Source: Ureibacillus galli (GTDB taxonomy: Bacteria; Bacillota; Bacilli; Bacillales_A; Planococcaceae). Taken from it: a stretch of DNA of 64,000 nucleotides. A model generated the notes under the pieces. It was not told the origin of the DNA. It saw nothing but the letters and a program-made list of their open reading frames with translations, and made no database searches. The stretch spans positions 118,843-182,842 of the forward strand of contig NZ_JACSQA010000002.1 in NCBI RefSeq assembly GCF_014836845.1, read 5' to 3'. The position numbers and the translations under genes are program-made. Below are positions 18,180-27,483 of this stretch, piece after piece. Each line of letters starts with the position of its first letter. Position 1 is the first letter of the stretch.

Positions 18180-18252
18180 TTTCTCATGTTATAAATCAAG
18201 TGTGTAAAGTGCCCCGAATAATACTATAGTATAACTAACATGTCATGAGAAA
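18180..18252. repeat. Nested inverted repeats downstream of the GH105 gene
   Basis: TTTCTCATG (18180-18188) and CATGAGAAA (18244-18252) are perfect inverted arms. Between them lies a perfect 12-bp palindrome, ATACTATAGTAT (18221-18232). Role unknown; it is not in a terminator setting because no T run follows. Confidence 0.45.
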
Positions 18253-18308
18253 GTCTTTAATGATTAATGAGTTAGATAAACCGTTCTTACCCTACAAATC
18301 ATTCATTT

Positions 18309-19418
18309 TTATTCTTTAATTAGGTCGTAATAAGCCATACTTCCTAAAATAAACGCACCCATACCATGTAAATCATTTTCTGAAGTCGGGCGGTCCACAT
18401 AATAGTCATACACTCCAGCTGAAGTACCAATACATATTCCACTTAAAGTAAGAGTAGATTCTTGTTCCTCCACCATGTGCTCTAACAATCCTTTATAAGC
18501 TTTATCTGCTGTCGTACGATAAGATTCATCAACATAGCCATGGCTAATCGCTTTCGCTATGAAATAAAGGAACAATGCAGAACAAGAGGATTCTAACCAG
18601 TTATCTTCCAGATTACCTTTATCGACAATCTGATACCATAAGCCCGTTTTATCATCTTGATAGTTAAGAATAGCTGGAATGAAGCTTTGTAGAGATTGAA
18701 TTAATTCCCCTTGTCCTCGTTTTCGATCTCCTAAAAGCTCTAACAAATCAATCAATGCTGTACCATACCATCCGAGAGAACGTCCCCAAAATTCTGGAGA
18801 ACATCCTGTTTCAGCATTCGCCCATGGTTGAACTTTTTTTTCATCCCATGCATGATAGAGCAAACCTGTTTTCTCGTCGGTCATATGTTTTCTCATTAAT
18901 TTTTCTTGTAATAGAACGGTTTGTATTAATTCTTCTTCATGAAAATGTTGGCTATAAAGAACCATGAATGGTCCACCCATAAATAGACCATCTAACCACA
19001 TTTGATATGGATATTTCTCTTTGTGCCAGAAGCCATTTTCTGACGTTCTATTTAACGTGTCTAAAGCACTTCTCAATCGTTTAGCTGCAATCATGTACCG
19101 TGGATCTTTTGTTTCTTCATATAACGGAAACAACAGAATTCCTGCCATTGTTGAATCAAGCTCATCTCTCGCGAAACATAAATTTCCATATTCATCAATT
19201 AAACAATCAAAATAGGCTTTAATATAGTCAAAATATTCCCTTTTACCTGTTTCTTGATAAACTCTGTACATTCCATATAAAAAAACACCTTGATGGTAGT
19301 GAAAAGCTTTAGCAGGCGGTAGTTCTTCAGGACGAAATGTTTGCATTAAAGCTTGACATGCCTTTTCCGCCATCACCAATGGAGTTTTGGTTGCGATTGT
19401 ATCCGTTGTCTTTTCCAT
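18309..19418 (-). CDS. yteR: GH105 unsaturated uronyl hydrolase, YteR type
   Basis: Glycoside hydrolase of 369 residues with an (alpha/alpha)6 barrel and no signal peptide, so it works inside the cell. GH105 enzymes remove 4,5-unsaturated galacturonate from the ends of rhamnogalacturonan or oligogalacturonan fragments made by lyases. MWLDGLFMGGPF places the catalytic-type Asp at residue 143, the number known for B. subtilis YteR. EFWGRSLGWYG and the C-terminal GTSAGVYDYYVDRP are further family blocks. RBS AAGGAG precedes the ATG. It lies 188 bp downstream of the binding-protein gene. Confidence 0.88.
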   Translation of the reverse strand: MEKTTDTIATKTPLVMAEKACQALMQTFRPEELPPAKAFHYHQGVFLYGMYRVYQETGKREYFDYIKAYFDCLIDEYGNLCFARDELDSTMAGILLFPLYEETKDPRYMIAAKRLRSALDTLNRTSENGFWHKEKYPYQMWLDGLFMGGPFMVLYSQHFHEEELIQTVLLQEKLMRKHMTDEKTGLLYHAWDEKKVQPWANAETGCSPEFWGRSLGWYGTALIDLLELLGDRKRGQGELIQSLQSFIPAILNYQDDKTGLWYQIVDKGNLEDNWLESSCSALFLYFIAKAISHGYVDESYRTTADKAYKGLLEHMVEEQESTLTLSGICIGTSAGVYDYYVDRPTSENDLHGMGAFILGSMAYYDLIKE

Positions 19419-19555
19419 TGCTCATTCTCCTTTTCTTGAAAATCATTTCACCTACTGACAGAAATAGGCTAATTATTGCACGCACTTTTATTTCCAAATA
19501 TAAACGTAGAAAAAAGTAGATTTTAACCAAAACTTTGACAAACAGCGCTTATTCA

Positions 19556-19596
19556 AAACTTCATTCAGTGGAGACATCCCCTACCGAATGAAGTTT
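19556..19596 (-). terminator. Hairpin after the sugar-binding lipoprotein gene
   Basis: ACTTCATTC (19558-19566) and GAATGAAGT (19586-19594) pair perfectly, but the following T run is short. It is probably a leaky terminator or mRNA-stabilising hairpin between the binding protein gene and GH105. Confidence 0.5.
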
Positions 19597-19606
19597 GTGT
19601 TAGCTC

Positions 19607-20953
19607 TTATTTGTTAAATGTCTGGTCATATTTTTCTTTAGACTCTTCAATTGCTGTAGCCCATTCGTCTAAGAAATCTTTTGCCGATTTTTGCCCACTC
19701 ATCACTTGTTGAATGCCAGGATCTACTAAATTATCAAGAATTGAACGATAATCTGGTAAATAGAATGGCGGTTCATAAAGCTTTGTTTCAGGGTTTTCAT
19801 ATACTTCAAACGCTACCTTGATATGCTGTGCATTTTGTACCCACTCGTCATCCAAAACATCAGTGTTTGTTGGGATTTGCCCAGTAGATTCATTCCACAG
19901 ACTTTGTGCTTCTGCAGAGTTTACAAACTCGGCAAATTTCCAAGCAGCATCAGGATGTTCTGTACTATTGAAGACAGCTATATTGACAGCGTTTCCACCT
20001 TCAGCCACATATTTACCATCCTCTGTCTTAGGCAGTGGTATTGTCTTAAATGTACCTTCTTCTAATGATTTTTTGTGTTCACCATAAGAACCAACATTAT
20101 GGTGTACCATGGCAACAACACCTGTATCAAAACCTGCAATCATTTCTTTATAACCATTTGTAATATCGCTCTTAGGAGTGAATTCTTCGTAATAAGATAA
20201 ATATTTTTCAACAAATTCGACATGTTTAGGGTCATTGATATTTACTTTCCCATCTTCCCCAAAATAATCTAAACCGCTGTAAGCAAACATTAAACGCTGT
20301 AACTGGAAGGATCCTCCTGCCCCGCCGCGGATTGTGTATCCATAGCGTCCATTGTCCTTGTCCGTCATTTTTTCAATCGCAGTAAAGAACTCATCAAATG
20401 TTTCTGGTTCTTTTACTCCTGCTTCCTCAAACCAATCTGTACGAATCCAAATTGTATCTAAGTTTTGAGCATATGGAATTCCATACAATTTGCCATCTTG
20501 TGTAATCTTCTTATTAAATTCAATTGCACTTGCATTAATTTTATCCTTCAATTCAGAACCGTCAAAATATTCATCTAGAGGCATTAATGCTTCACGTATC
20601 GAGAATTCTGGAAGCCAAGTTGTTTGAACTGACCCGACGTCTGGCGTATCATTTGCTGCAATTGCTGCATCATATTTGGATTTAGCCGATTTATTCGGAA
20701 TCACTACATACTCAACGTCAATATTTGGATTTGCATCTTCAAACTGTTTTATAATTTCCTCCCATAACGGTGTACGCTCTGGACTTGCATTTTCATCCCA
20801 GAAAGTAATGGTTACAGGCTCATCTGAATTACTGTTTGAGTCAGTTGATGCTGATGGTTTTTCATCATCACCGTTGCAACCCGCAAGTAGCAATCCTGAA
20901 ACAATTGAAAATGCTAAAATAGAACTTTTGTATTTTCCCCTTTTCATAAACAT
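19607..20953 (-). CDS. Sugar ABC transporter substrate-binding lipoprotein (family 1)
   Basis: Extracellular solute-binding protein of 448 residues. A lipoprotein signal peptide ends at SGLLLAGC with the lipid-anchored Cys26, followed by a polar linker rich in Ser, Asp and Asn. The mature part has the two-lobe family 1 fold (ITFWDENASPERTPLW at the start, GVVAMVHHNVGSYG in the middle). It lies directly downstream of two permease genes. Oligogalacturonides or rhamnogalacturonan fragments are the likely ligand, judged from the island only. Confidence 0.88.
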   Translation of the reverse strand: MFMKRGKYKSSILAFSIVSGLLLAGCNGDDEKPSASTDSNSNSDEPVTITFWDENASPERTPLWEEIIKQFEDANPNIDVEYVVIPNKSAKSKYDAAIAANDTPDVGSVQTTWLPEFSIREALMPLDEYFDGSELKDKINASAIEFNKKITQDGKLYGIPYAQNLDTIWIRTDWFEEAGVKEPETFDEFFTAIEKMTDKDNGRYGYTIRGGAGGSFQLQRLMFAYSGLDYFGEDGKVNINDPKHVEFVEKYLSYYEEFTPKSDITNGYKEMIAGFDTGVVAMVHHNVGSYGEHKKSLEEGTFKTIPLPKTEDGKYVAEGGNAVNIAVFNSTEHPDAAWKFAEFVNSAEAQSLWNESTGQIPTNTDVLDDEWVQNAQHIKVAFEVYENPETKLYEPPFYLPDYRSILDNLVDPGIQQVMSGQKSAKDFLDEWATAIEESKEKYDQTFNK

Positions 20954-20998
20954 GATGTTTTCCCCCTATTCCTTTTCATCATTTTATTTATTACAAAA

Positions 20999-21835
20999 TT
21001 AACCTTTGACCGCTCCACCTATCCCATTGACAAGGTGCTTTTGTGCGTAGGCAAATAATATAACCGCAGGAATTAAAGCAATCACACTTCCAGCTGCCAG
21101 TGCCCCATAGTTAACGTTAAACTCGCCCATCATTGAACTTAAGCCGACAGGGAGCGTGAATCTGGATTGTTGATTGGTTAGCATTAAAGCTAATAAAAAT
21201 TCATTCCAAGTATAAATGAATGTAAATACTCCTGTTGCCACAATCCCTGGCATTAGTAATGGAAAGACGACATGGCGCAAGGCTTGTAATTTTGAACATC
21301 CATCAATCATTGCCGCTTCTTCTAGTTCTTTTGGAACATTTGAGATAAATCCTGCCATAAGTATCGTTGTAAAAGGAATCTCAACGGCAGTATACGTAAT
21401 AATCAAAGAAAGCGGATGACTAATTAATCCTAAATTTTTAAAGATAATAAATAGTGGAATAATCATCATTGCTCTCGGGATAAACTGTGTACATAGCAAC
21501 ATCAACATGAAACCTTTTTTCCCTACAAAATTGTATCTGGAAAGCGCGTAACCAGATAAAGTAGAGCAAATTAGAACAATGATAACCGTACATATCCCGA
21601 CGATTAAGCTATTTTTAAAGAATGTTGCAAAACCAATATTCGACCATGCATATACAAAATTTTCAACTGTCGGATTAGATGGCAAATATTGAAGTGGACG
21701 CTTAAGAATATCTCCTTCCGGTTTCAATGCTGTATTGATTGTCCAATAAATTGGAAACAATGTAAAACTAAGCATTAACCCCAAAGGGATATATAAAGTT
21801 AACAGTCTATCTATTTTTTTATTTTTTGAAAACAT
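20999..21835 (-). CDS. Sugar ABC transporter permease, MalG/YesQ type
   Basis: Inner-membrane permease of 278 residues with six predicted membrane segments. The EAA loop that contacts the ATPase is visible as EEAAMIDGCSKLQALRHVVFPLLMPG-like sequence around residues 185-205. It starts 7 bp after the upstream permease stop codon and pairs with it to form the channel. No ATPase gene accompanies it, which fits use of MsmX. Confidence 0.9.
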   Translation of the reverse strand: MFSKNKKIDRLLTLYIPLGLMLSFTLFPIYWTINTALKPEGDILKRPLQYLPSNPTVENFVYAWSNIGFATFFKNSLIVGICTVIIVLICSTLSGYALSRYNFVGKKGFMLMLLCTQFIPRAMMIIPLFIIFKNLGLISHPLSLIITYTAVEIPFTTILMAGFISNVPKELEEAAMIDGCSKLQALRHVVFPLLMPGIVATGVFTFIYTWNEFLLALMLTNQQSRFTLPVGLSSMMGEFNVNYGALAAGSVIALIPAVILFAYAQKHLVNGIGGAVKG

Positions 21836-21842
21836 CCTTCAA

Positions 21843-22784
21843 TCACTCCTTTTCATAACGGGATAGCCTTAAATAAAGGATGGCAAAGATTAATAGAATA
21901 CCAAAGGAAACAACCGTTAATGCTGAACCATAACCGAAATTGCTTCCGTGTACAGCTAAATCAGCAATATACATCGTTAGTGTGGTAGTTGAATGTGCTG
22001 GACCACCGCCTGTTAAGTTGAACAAAAGGTCAACGTTATTAAACTCCCAAACGACCCTTAATAATGTAGTTAATATAATCGTATTTTTTAGTTGCGGTAG
22101 AGTGACATAAATAAATGATTTCCACCTACTCGCACCATCCACTCTTGCAGCCTCATATAATTCATTTGGAATACTTTGTAAAGAAGCTAATAGAGTAATC
22201 GCAAAAAAAGGAATCCCCCTCCATAATTCAGCGATCACCACAGCTCCAAAAGCAGTTGATGTACTTGCTAAAAATGCCATTGGTTCGTTAATAATTCCCA
22301 ATTTCATTAGCATGTCATTGATTACACCCATATGTTCATTGAACATCATTGACCACATAACAGAAGCAAGTACTCCTGATATCGCCCAAGGTATAAAGGC
22401 TGCTGCACGTGCTAGCCCTCTAAATTTAAATGTTTGGTTTAATAATAAAGCCAAAATCATACCAAACACTAATTGAAGACCAACTTCTGATACAACCCAT
22501 TTCAAACTATTGATTAAACTCGGAATAAACATCTCATCTGCTGTAAAGATTTTAATAAAATTATCAAGACCTGCAAAACTATTATAATAAGGTGCAGATA
22601 CATCATAATTTTGAAGACTATAGTAAAATACAGTTCCTATTGGGTAGAACAAAAACCCTAGAATAATAAGGAATGATGGCAAAATAAAAAGATATGGAAC
22701 CAATTTCTCTTTCTTTATTTTCTTTTTATGAACCACATCTTTATTGTTTACGGAAGTTTCAGGAAATCCTTGTGAATAACTCAT
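21843..22784 (-). CDS. Sugar ABC transporter permease, MalF/YesP type
   Basis: Permease of 313 residues with a cytoplasmic N-terminal tail of about 30 residues rich in Lys (KKKIKKEK), then six membrane segments. The EAA loop reads YEAARVDGASRWKSFIYVTLP. It is the first gene of the importer operon, with the strong RBS AAAGGAGG. A cre box and two CTTAAAAT boxes lie in the upstream region. Confidence 0.9.
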   Translation of the reverse strand: MSYSQGFPETSVNNKDVVHKKKIKKEKLVPYLFILPSFLIILGFLFYPIGTVFYYSLQNYDVSAPYYNSFAGLDNFIKIFTADEMFIPSLINSLKWVVSEVGLQLVFGMILALLLNQTFKFRGLARAAAFIPWAISGVLASVMWSMMFNEHMGVINDMLMKLGIINEPMAFLASTSTAFGAVVIAELWRGIPFFAITLLASLQSIPNELYEAARVDGASRWKSFIYVTLPQLKNTIILTTLLRVVWEFNNVDLLFNLTGGGPAHSTTTLTMYIADLAVHGSNFGYGSALTVVSFGILLIFAILYLRLSRYEKE

Positions 22785-22816
22785 TTAGCTTCCTCCTTTC
22801 TCACCTCAATTTTAAA

Positions 22817-22830
22817 TGAAAACGGTTTCT
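22817..22830 (+). promoter_or_regulatory. cre box upstream of the sugar importer operon
   Basis: TGAAAACGGTTTCT fits the cre pattern TGWAARCGYTWNCW at 13 of 14 positions. It lies 33-46 bp before the first permease start codon, downstream of the presumed promoter, so CcpA binding should repress. Confidence 0.7.
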
Positions 22831-22842
22831 TTCATAATTAAA

Positions 22843-22872
22843 GATTTTAAGATGATTGATAAAAATTTTAAG
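22843..22872 (-). promoter_or_regulatory. Candidate YesN-type activator boxes, importer operon
   Basis: On the minus strand CTTAAAATT (22864-22872) and CTTAAAATC (22843-22851) are direct repeats exactly 21 bp apart, two helix turns. A weak -10 candidate (TATGAA) follows about 15 bases downstream. The arrangement suits an AraC-type activator bound next to the promoter. Confidence 0.5.
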
Positions 22873-23019
22873 ATATTTCGGAAAATTGTTTTGAGTGTTA
22901 TTTTTTTAAAAGTTTAGAATCCTTTATATAGATCAGGTTTTATCAATTTGGTTATTGCCTAAAATAAGGTCATACTACAATTATGAAACTTAAAATAAGT
23001 CTTCTCCATATTTATCTTA

Positions 23020-24330
23020 TTATTTAGCAGAATGGTTCGCTATTTTTTCTGGATCGTATAAAAGCTCTTTTATTTTCATCGGCTTTCCTTCTTTAACAGA
23101 ACGCCATACCCCTTCACCAACAGTAATAGAATAAGCGCCTGCTTCTGAACCAGCTAAAATGGGGTAACTTCTGGATGGATCAGGACCTAAGAACAAATCT
23201 TCTAATAAGATTGGATCTCCACCCCCATGACCTCCAGGATTTTTGACGAGCTCAATTGTTTCTTTTGCACCGAAAAGCGGAAAATAATCAATTGTTTGCT
23301 CAGGATACTGAAAGTGAATTCTAGAAGGCTCATGATATTCAGTCGTTTCAATTCTCCCTTTTGTACCATTAATTGCAAGACGATACCCTTCGTATGGAGC
23401 AGAGAAATTAATTGAATAGCTTAGCAAACTACCTCCATCATATTTCACAGCAGCCACATAAGTATCTTCAATACGAATATCCTCATCGAAAATACAAGCA
23501 TCTGGTCTGTAATTCGTATAAGGAATATCCTCATAGACCCCTGCCAATAGATGATCATCTCTCACACTATTAGAGCCGCTGCGTGGATTCCAACGTCTAT
23601 AGTAGGCACAGTTTCTTTGTTCATCACAGTTTCCACAAAAGCGGCTGGCTTTTTTGCTAGGATTTAATTCCCCATCCGGACCAAAATAATGCAAGTCTCC
23701 ATAGGCAAAAACTTCTTCTGGTTTTTGATCCAACCACCAATTGACAAGATCAAAATGATGAGTTGATTTATGAATGGATAAACCTCCAGAAATGTTGCGA
23801 TCTCGGTTCCACCTTCTAAAGTAACTAGACCCATGGAATGTATCAATATACCAATTTAAATCAACGGATGTAACTCTGCCAACTTTCCCTTCAAGAATCA
23901 TTTCTTTAATTTTCCGATGAATTGGACTATACCGATAATTAAATGTGACAATGACACTGGCATCACTTTCTGCTTCTGCTTTCATGACTTTGTAGGCATC
24001 TTGTGCATTTGTTACCATAGGTTTTTCGGTAATAACATTCACTTGTTTTCTTAACGATTTCAGAATGTACTCAATATGGGTATCATCCCGCCCCGCAACA
24101 ATTACATAATCTGGGTTTGTCTGTTCAATCATTGTTTCAAATTGTTCGGGAGAAAATGTTGGAACATGATTCATTTGCGGATATTTCTGTTTACATATGG
24201 AAAAGCGATAAGGGTCTAAATCTAGTAACCCCACAATCTGACATTCTTTTGAAAACTCCTTAATCATTGGACCGATAAACATTTGTAATGCCCGGTTACT
24301 AACACCGCATATGACATATTTTTTTTTCAT
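23020..24330 (-). CDS. Gfo/Idh/MocA family oxidoreductase
   Basis: NAD(P)-dependent dehydrogenase of 436 residues. The N-terminal Rossmann region starts KKYVICGVSNRA, TEKPM holds the family catalytic-type lysine, and the C-terminal alpha/beta sheet domain follows. A cysteine cluster (CGNCDEQRNC near 225-234, plus a later Cys) suggests a bound metal, as in some relatives with CxxC inserts. ATG at 24330 is preferred: AGGGG lies nine bases upstream, while the earlier in-frame ATG abuts it. The substrate is unknown. It stands alone between the importer operon and the divergent esterase. Confidence 0.8.
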   Translation of the reverse strand: MKKKYVICGVSNRALQMFIGPMIKEFSKECQIVGLLDLDPYRFSICKQKYPQMNHVPTFSPEQFETMIEQTNPDYVIVAGRDDTHIEYILKSLRKQVNVITEKPMVTNAQDAYKVMKAEAESDASVIVTFNYRYSPIHRKIKEMILEGKVGRVTSVDLNWYIDTFHGSSYFRRWNRDRNISGGLSIHKSTHHFDLVNWWLDQKPEEVFAYGDLHYFGPDGELNPSKKASRFCGNCDEQRNCAYYRRWNPRSGSNSVRDDHLLAGVYEDIPYTNYRPDACIFDEDIRIEDTYVAAVKYDGGSLLSYSINFSAPYEGYRLAINGTKGRIETTEYHEPSRIHFQYPEQTIDYFPLFGAKETIELVKNPGGHGGGDPILLEDLFLGPDPSRSYPILAGSEAGAYSITVGEGVWRSVKEGKPMKIKELLYDPEKIANHSAK

Positions 24331-24354
24331 ACCAATCATCCCCTATTTTCTTCA

Positions 24355-24368
24355 TGTTAGCGCTATCA
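24355..24368 (+). promoter_or_regulatory. cre box upstream of the Gfo/Idh/MocA gene
   Basis: TGTTAGCGCTATCA matches the cre pattern at 13 of 14 positions and is nearly palindromic. It lies 25 bp upstream of the start codon at 24330. Confidence 0.65.
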
Positions 24369-24444
24369 TTTTTTCCTAAATCTAACAAACGTAAAGATAG
24401 TGTAATTCATTCCCTTACGTCTCTCAATGTAACTTTTCATTTAC

Positions 24445-24510
24445 CTTAAAAAATTACTACATTCATCTTAAAATCTTTTATTATTTTTAAACATGTAATA
24501 GCTTAAAATA
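24445..24510 (+). promoter_or_regulatory. Candidate activator boxes in the Gfo/Idh-esterase intergenic region
   Basis: Three plus-strand boxes: CTTAAAAAA (24445), CTTAAAATC (24467, 22 bp on) and CTTAAAATA (24502). A weak -10, TACATT, starts 18 bases after the last box. The 24331-24669 gap has no gene; besides these boxes and the cre site it holds a leader of about 140 bp before the esterase. Confidence 0.4.
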
Positions 24511-24669
24511 TCAGTGAAATACATTTCTCCTATTTAATTCAGATCAGCTCTTTACTCCAAACAAATTTCTACACCATCTTTAGAATGTGGATAGCTCCAA
24601 TGAAAGCATTAGATATTATTTGAACCATCCAAGGTATTAAAAATTTATTCTGATTAAAGGGGATGTAAC

Positions 24670-25446
24670 ATGACGTACTTATTATGGCCAGAAGAAAGGT
24701 TAGAAAATAGCGAAGATGTCCCCATCCTTACTCCTTATCTAGTTGGGAACTCCGTGGGGCGTGGCGCTGTTATCATTTGTCCCGGTGGAAGCTATCAACG
24801 CCGTGCATATCACGAGGGAGAACCCGTTGCAAAATGGTTAAATTCTCTAGGAATCTCCGCCTTTGTACTAGACTATCGAGTAGCCCCATATAAACACCCC
24901 ATTCCATTAGCAGATGTCCAACGTGCCATACGATTTGTACGTTTTCATGCTCAAGATTGGAATATCGATAAACAAAAAATTGCTATTTTGGGGTTTTCTG
25001 CTGGAGGACATTTAGCTGCTTCAGCCTCAACACTATCCGACTTCCATGCTTACAAAACAAGTGATGAAGTGGATAAGGAAAGTAGCAAGCCTGACTTCGC
25101 AATTCTTTGTTATCCGGTGATTTCTTTTTTAGAACACTATCATGAAGGATCTCTACATAACCTATTAGGGGAAAATCCTTCTCATGAGCTTCGAGCAAAA
25201 CTATCTCACGAGTTGAACGTTTCCACTCATACACCGCCGACATTTTTATGGCATACAGCAGACGATATGACTGTTCCTGTAGAAAATAGTCTTTTATATG
25301 CTAAAGCGTTATCAAAATGGAATATCCCTTATGAAATGCATCTATTCCCAAACGGACGTCATGGATTGGGCCTCGCAGAAAATGACGAAGTCGTTGGACA
25401 ATGGACAAACTTATGTGAAAACTGGCTTGCAAGGCAAGGTTTTTAA
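24670..25446 (+). CDS. Alpha/beta hydrolase, probable carbohydrate esterase
   Basis: Cytoplasmic hydrolase of 258 residues related to acetyl-xylan-esterase/BD-FAE-like enzymes. Oxyanion motif CPGGSY (37-42), nucleophile S110 in GFSAGGH, acid D198 or D199 in TADDMTVP, and H231 in NGRHGLG make a full triad. In this setting a deacetylase for acetylated pectin oligomers is plausible but not shown. RBS AAAGGGG precedes the ATG. It is the only structural island gene on the plus strand. Confidence 0.8.
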   Translation: MTYLLWPEERLENSEDVPILTPYLVGNSVGRGAVIICPGGSYQRRAYHEGEPVAKWLNSLGISAFVLDYRVAPYKHPIPLADVQRAIRFVRFHAQDWNIDKQKIAILGFSAGGHLAASASTLSDFHAYKTSDEVDKESSKPDFAILCYPVISFLEHYHEGSLHNLLGENPSHELRAKLSHELNVSTHTPPTFLWHTADDMTVPVENSLLYAKALSKWNIPYEMHLFPNGRHGLGLAENDEVVGQWTNLCENWLARQGF

Positions 25447-25512
25447 GTGTCTACGATTGTCGAGGAGTCTTCCCTACTCTGTGAATGTAATTGAATGTGG
25501 GAAAATTAATAA

Positions 25513-25562
25513 GGGGCTGACTCAAGTGATTTGATTGATCACTTTTGGGTCAGCCCCTTTGT
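25513..25562 (+). terminator. Long terminator-like hairpin after the esterase gene
   Basis: GGGGCTGAC (25513-25521) pairs with GTCAGCCCC (25549-25557), with an inner AAGTGAT/ATCACTT stem. A second hairpin, TGTAGGTTTGT with ACAAGCCTACA, lies at 25579-25612. These mark the right edge of the island next to pyrG. Confidence 0.65.
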
Positions 25563-25670
25563 TTATTTTGAGAAGTTTTGTAGGTTTGTTCTTGACGTAA
25601 TACAAGCCTACAAGTGAAATGACAATGCTTTATCTTTTACAGAGGACTTACTCCTTGCCCAGTCTCTCTT

Positions 25671-27269
25671 TTATCGATTGTTAAATGCAGCTCCAACAAA
25701 CTCACGGAATAATGGCTGTGGACGTTGCGGACGAGAAATAAATTCCGGGTGGAATTGACATGCTAGGAAGAATTTTTTCTCTGGTAATTCAATAATTTCA
25801 ACTAATTTATTATCAGGACTTGTCCCTGAGAATACAAGACCTTCTGCTTCCATTGCTTCACGGAATTCATTATTAAATTCATAACGATGACGGTGACGCT
25901 CATAAACAAGCTCGTCGTTATAAGCAGCCATAGCTCGTGAACCTTCTTTTAATTTACAAGGATATAAACCTAAGCGTAATGTACCACCTAAGTCAATGTC
26001 GTCACTTTGATCTGGTAAGAAGTCGATAATTGGATATGGTGTCTCTTTATTAAGCTCAGTGGAATGGGCACCTTCTAATCCAAGTACGTTACGTGCAAAC
26101 TCAATTGTTGCTAATTGCATACCTAAACATATACCTAAGAATGGTACATCATTTTCACGAGCGTATTGAATTGCAGAGATTTTCCCTTCAATACCACGAT
26201 CACCAAATCCACCTGGTACTAAAATTCCATCAGCATCTTTTAATAACTCATGAACATTATCAGCGTTCACATGTTCAGCATTAATCCAATCTACTTCGAT
26301 TTCAGAGTCATAAACATAACCTGCATGTTTTAAAGCCTCTACAACCGAAATATATGCATCTTGCAGTTCTACATACTTCCCTACAAGGGCAATGCGTGTT
26401 TTATTTGATAGACTTTTCACTTTACTTACAAGTTCTTTCCAATCAGCCATATTAGCTTCAGGTGCTTCAATACCAAAATGTTCAAGAACGATATCATCAA
26501 AATCTTGTGCATGTAGGTTCAGTGGGATATCGTATAAAGTTTCTGCATCACGGGATTCAATAATGTCTCGAGAAGTAACATCACAGAATAGTGCTAATTT
26601 GTCTTTCATTTCATCTGATACTGGCTGTTCAGTACGAACAACAATAATATTTGGTTGAATACCTAAAGAACGTAATTCTTTTACAGAGTGTTGTGTAGGT
26701 TTAGTTTTCAATTCACCAGCCGCTGCAATATACGGAATTAGCGTACAATGAATATACATCACATTGTTATGACCAAGGTCAGATTTCATTTGGCGAATTG
26801 CTTCAAGGAATGGAAGAGATTCGATGTCCCCTACTGTTCCACCTACTTCTGTAATTACGATATCAGCACTTGTTTCTCTTCCTGCACGTTGAATTCGGTC
26901 TTTAATTTCATTCGTTACATGCGGAATAACTTGTACGGTTTTACCGTTATAATCACCACGACGTTCTTTCGCAAGAACGGATTGATAAACTCGACCAGAA
27001 GTTACGGTTGAATGTTTACCTAAATTAATATCGATAAAGCGCTCATAGTGACCTAAGTCTAAATCAGCTTCAGCGCCATCATCTGTTACAAATACTTCAC
27101 CATGTTGGTAAGGACTCATTGTACCTGGATCAATATTTAAATATGGATCGAATTTTTGGATTGTTACTTGTAATCCACGGTTCTTTAATAAACGCCCTAA
27201 TGATGATGCGACTATCCCTTTACCTAGGGAAGAAACAACCCCACCTGTTACAAAAATATACTTTGTCAT
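25671..27269 (-). CDS. pyrG: CTP synthase PyrG
   Basis: CTP synthase of 532 residues making CTP from UTP, ATP and glutamine. The N-terminal synthetase domain starts [17 protein letters not shown]. The C-terminal class I glutamine amidotransferase has the nucleophile Cys in FLGICLGMQ and the His-Glu pair in CQFHPEF. Length is standard. It is expressed from a promoter with an attenuator leader and follows rpoE, as in B. subtilis. Confidence 0.97.
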   Translation of the reverse strand: MTKYIFVTGGVVSSLGKGIVASSLGRLLKNRGLQVTIQKFDPYLNIDPGTMSPYQHGEVFVTDDGAEADLDLGHYERFIDINLGKHSTVTSGRVYQSVLAKERRGDYNGKTVQVIPHVTNEIKDRIQRAGRETSADIVITEVGGTVGDIESLPFLEAIRQMKSDLGHNNVMYIHCTLIPYIAAAGELKTKPTQHSVKELRSLGIQPNIIVVRTEQPVSDEMKDKLALFCDVTSRDIIESRDAETLYDIPLNLHAQDFDDIVLEHFGIEAPEANMADWKELVSKVKSLSNKTRIALVGKYVELQDAYISVVEALKHAGYVYDSEIEVDWINAEHVNADNVHELLKDADGILVPGGFGDRGIEGKISAIQYARENDVPFLGICLGMQLATIEFARNVLGLEGAHSTELNKETPYPIIDFLPDQSDDIDLGGTLRLGLYPCKLKEGSRAMAAYNDELVYERHRHRYEFNNEFREAMEAEGLVFSGTSPDNKLVEIIELPEKKFFLACQFHPEFISRPQRPQPLFREFVGAAFNNR

Positions 27270-27483
27270 TGCAAAATCCTCCTCATTACTTCAATGCAGT
27301 TTATAAATAAGGCTTGAGAACTTGTATTCAGTGTATACATAATCATTCATTCCTAAATAAAAAATTTAAACTGAAAAATATTTAGTCCAATTTGATTCGT
27401 ATACTTGTTTACTTAACCATACTATGGAAAGTTCAATAAGCCGATATTTGGAGAGTTTCCCGTACTTTCTAATTGGAAAAAAC

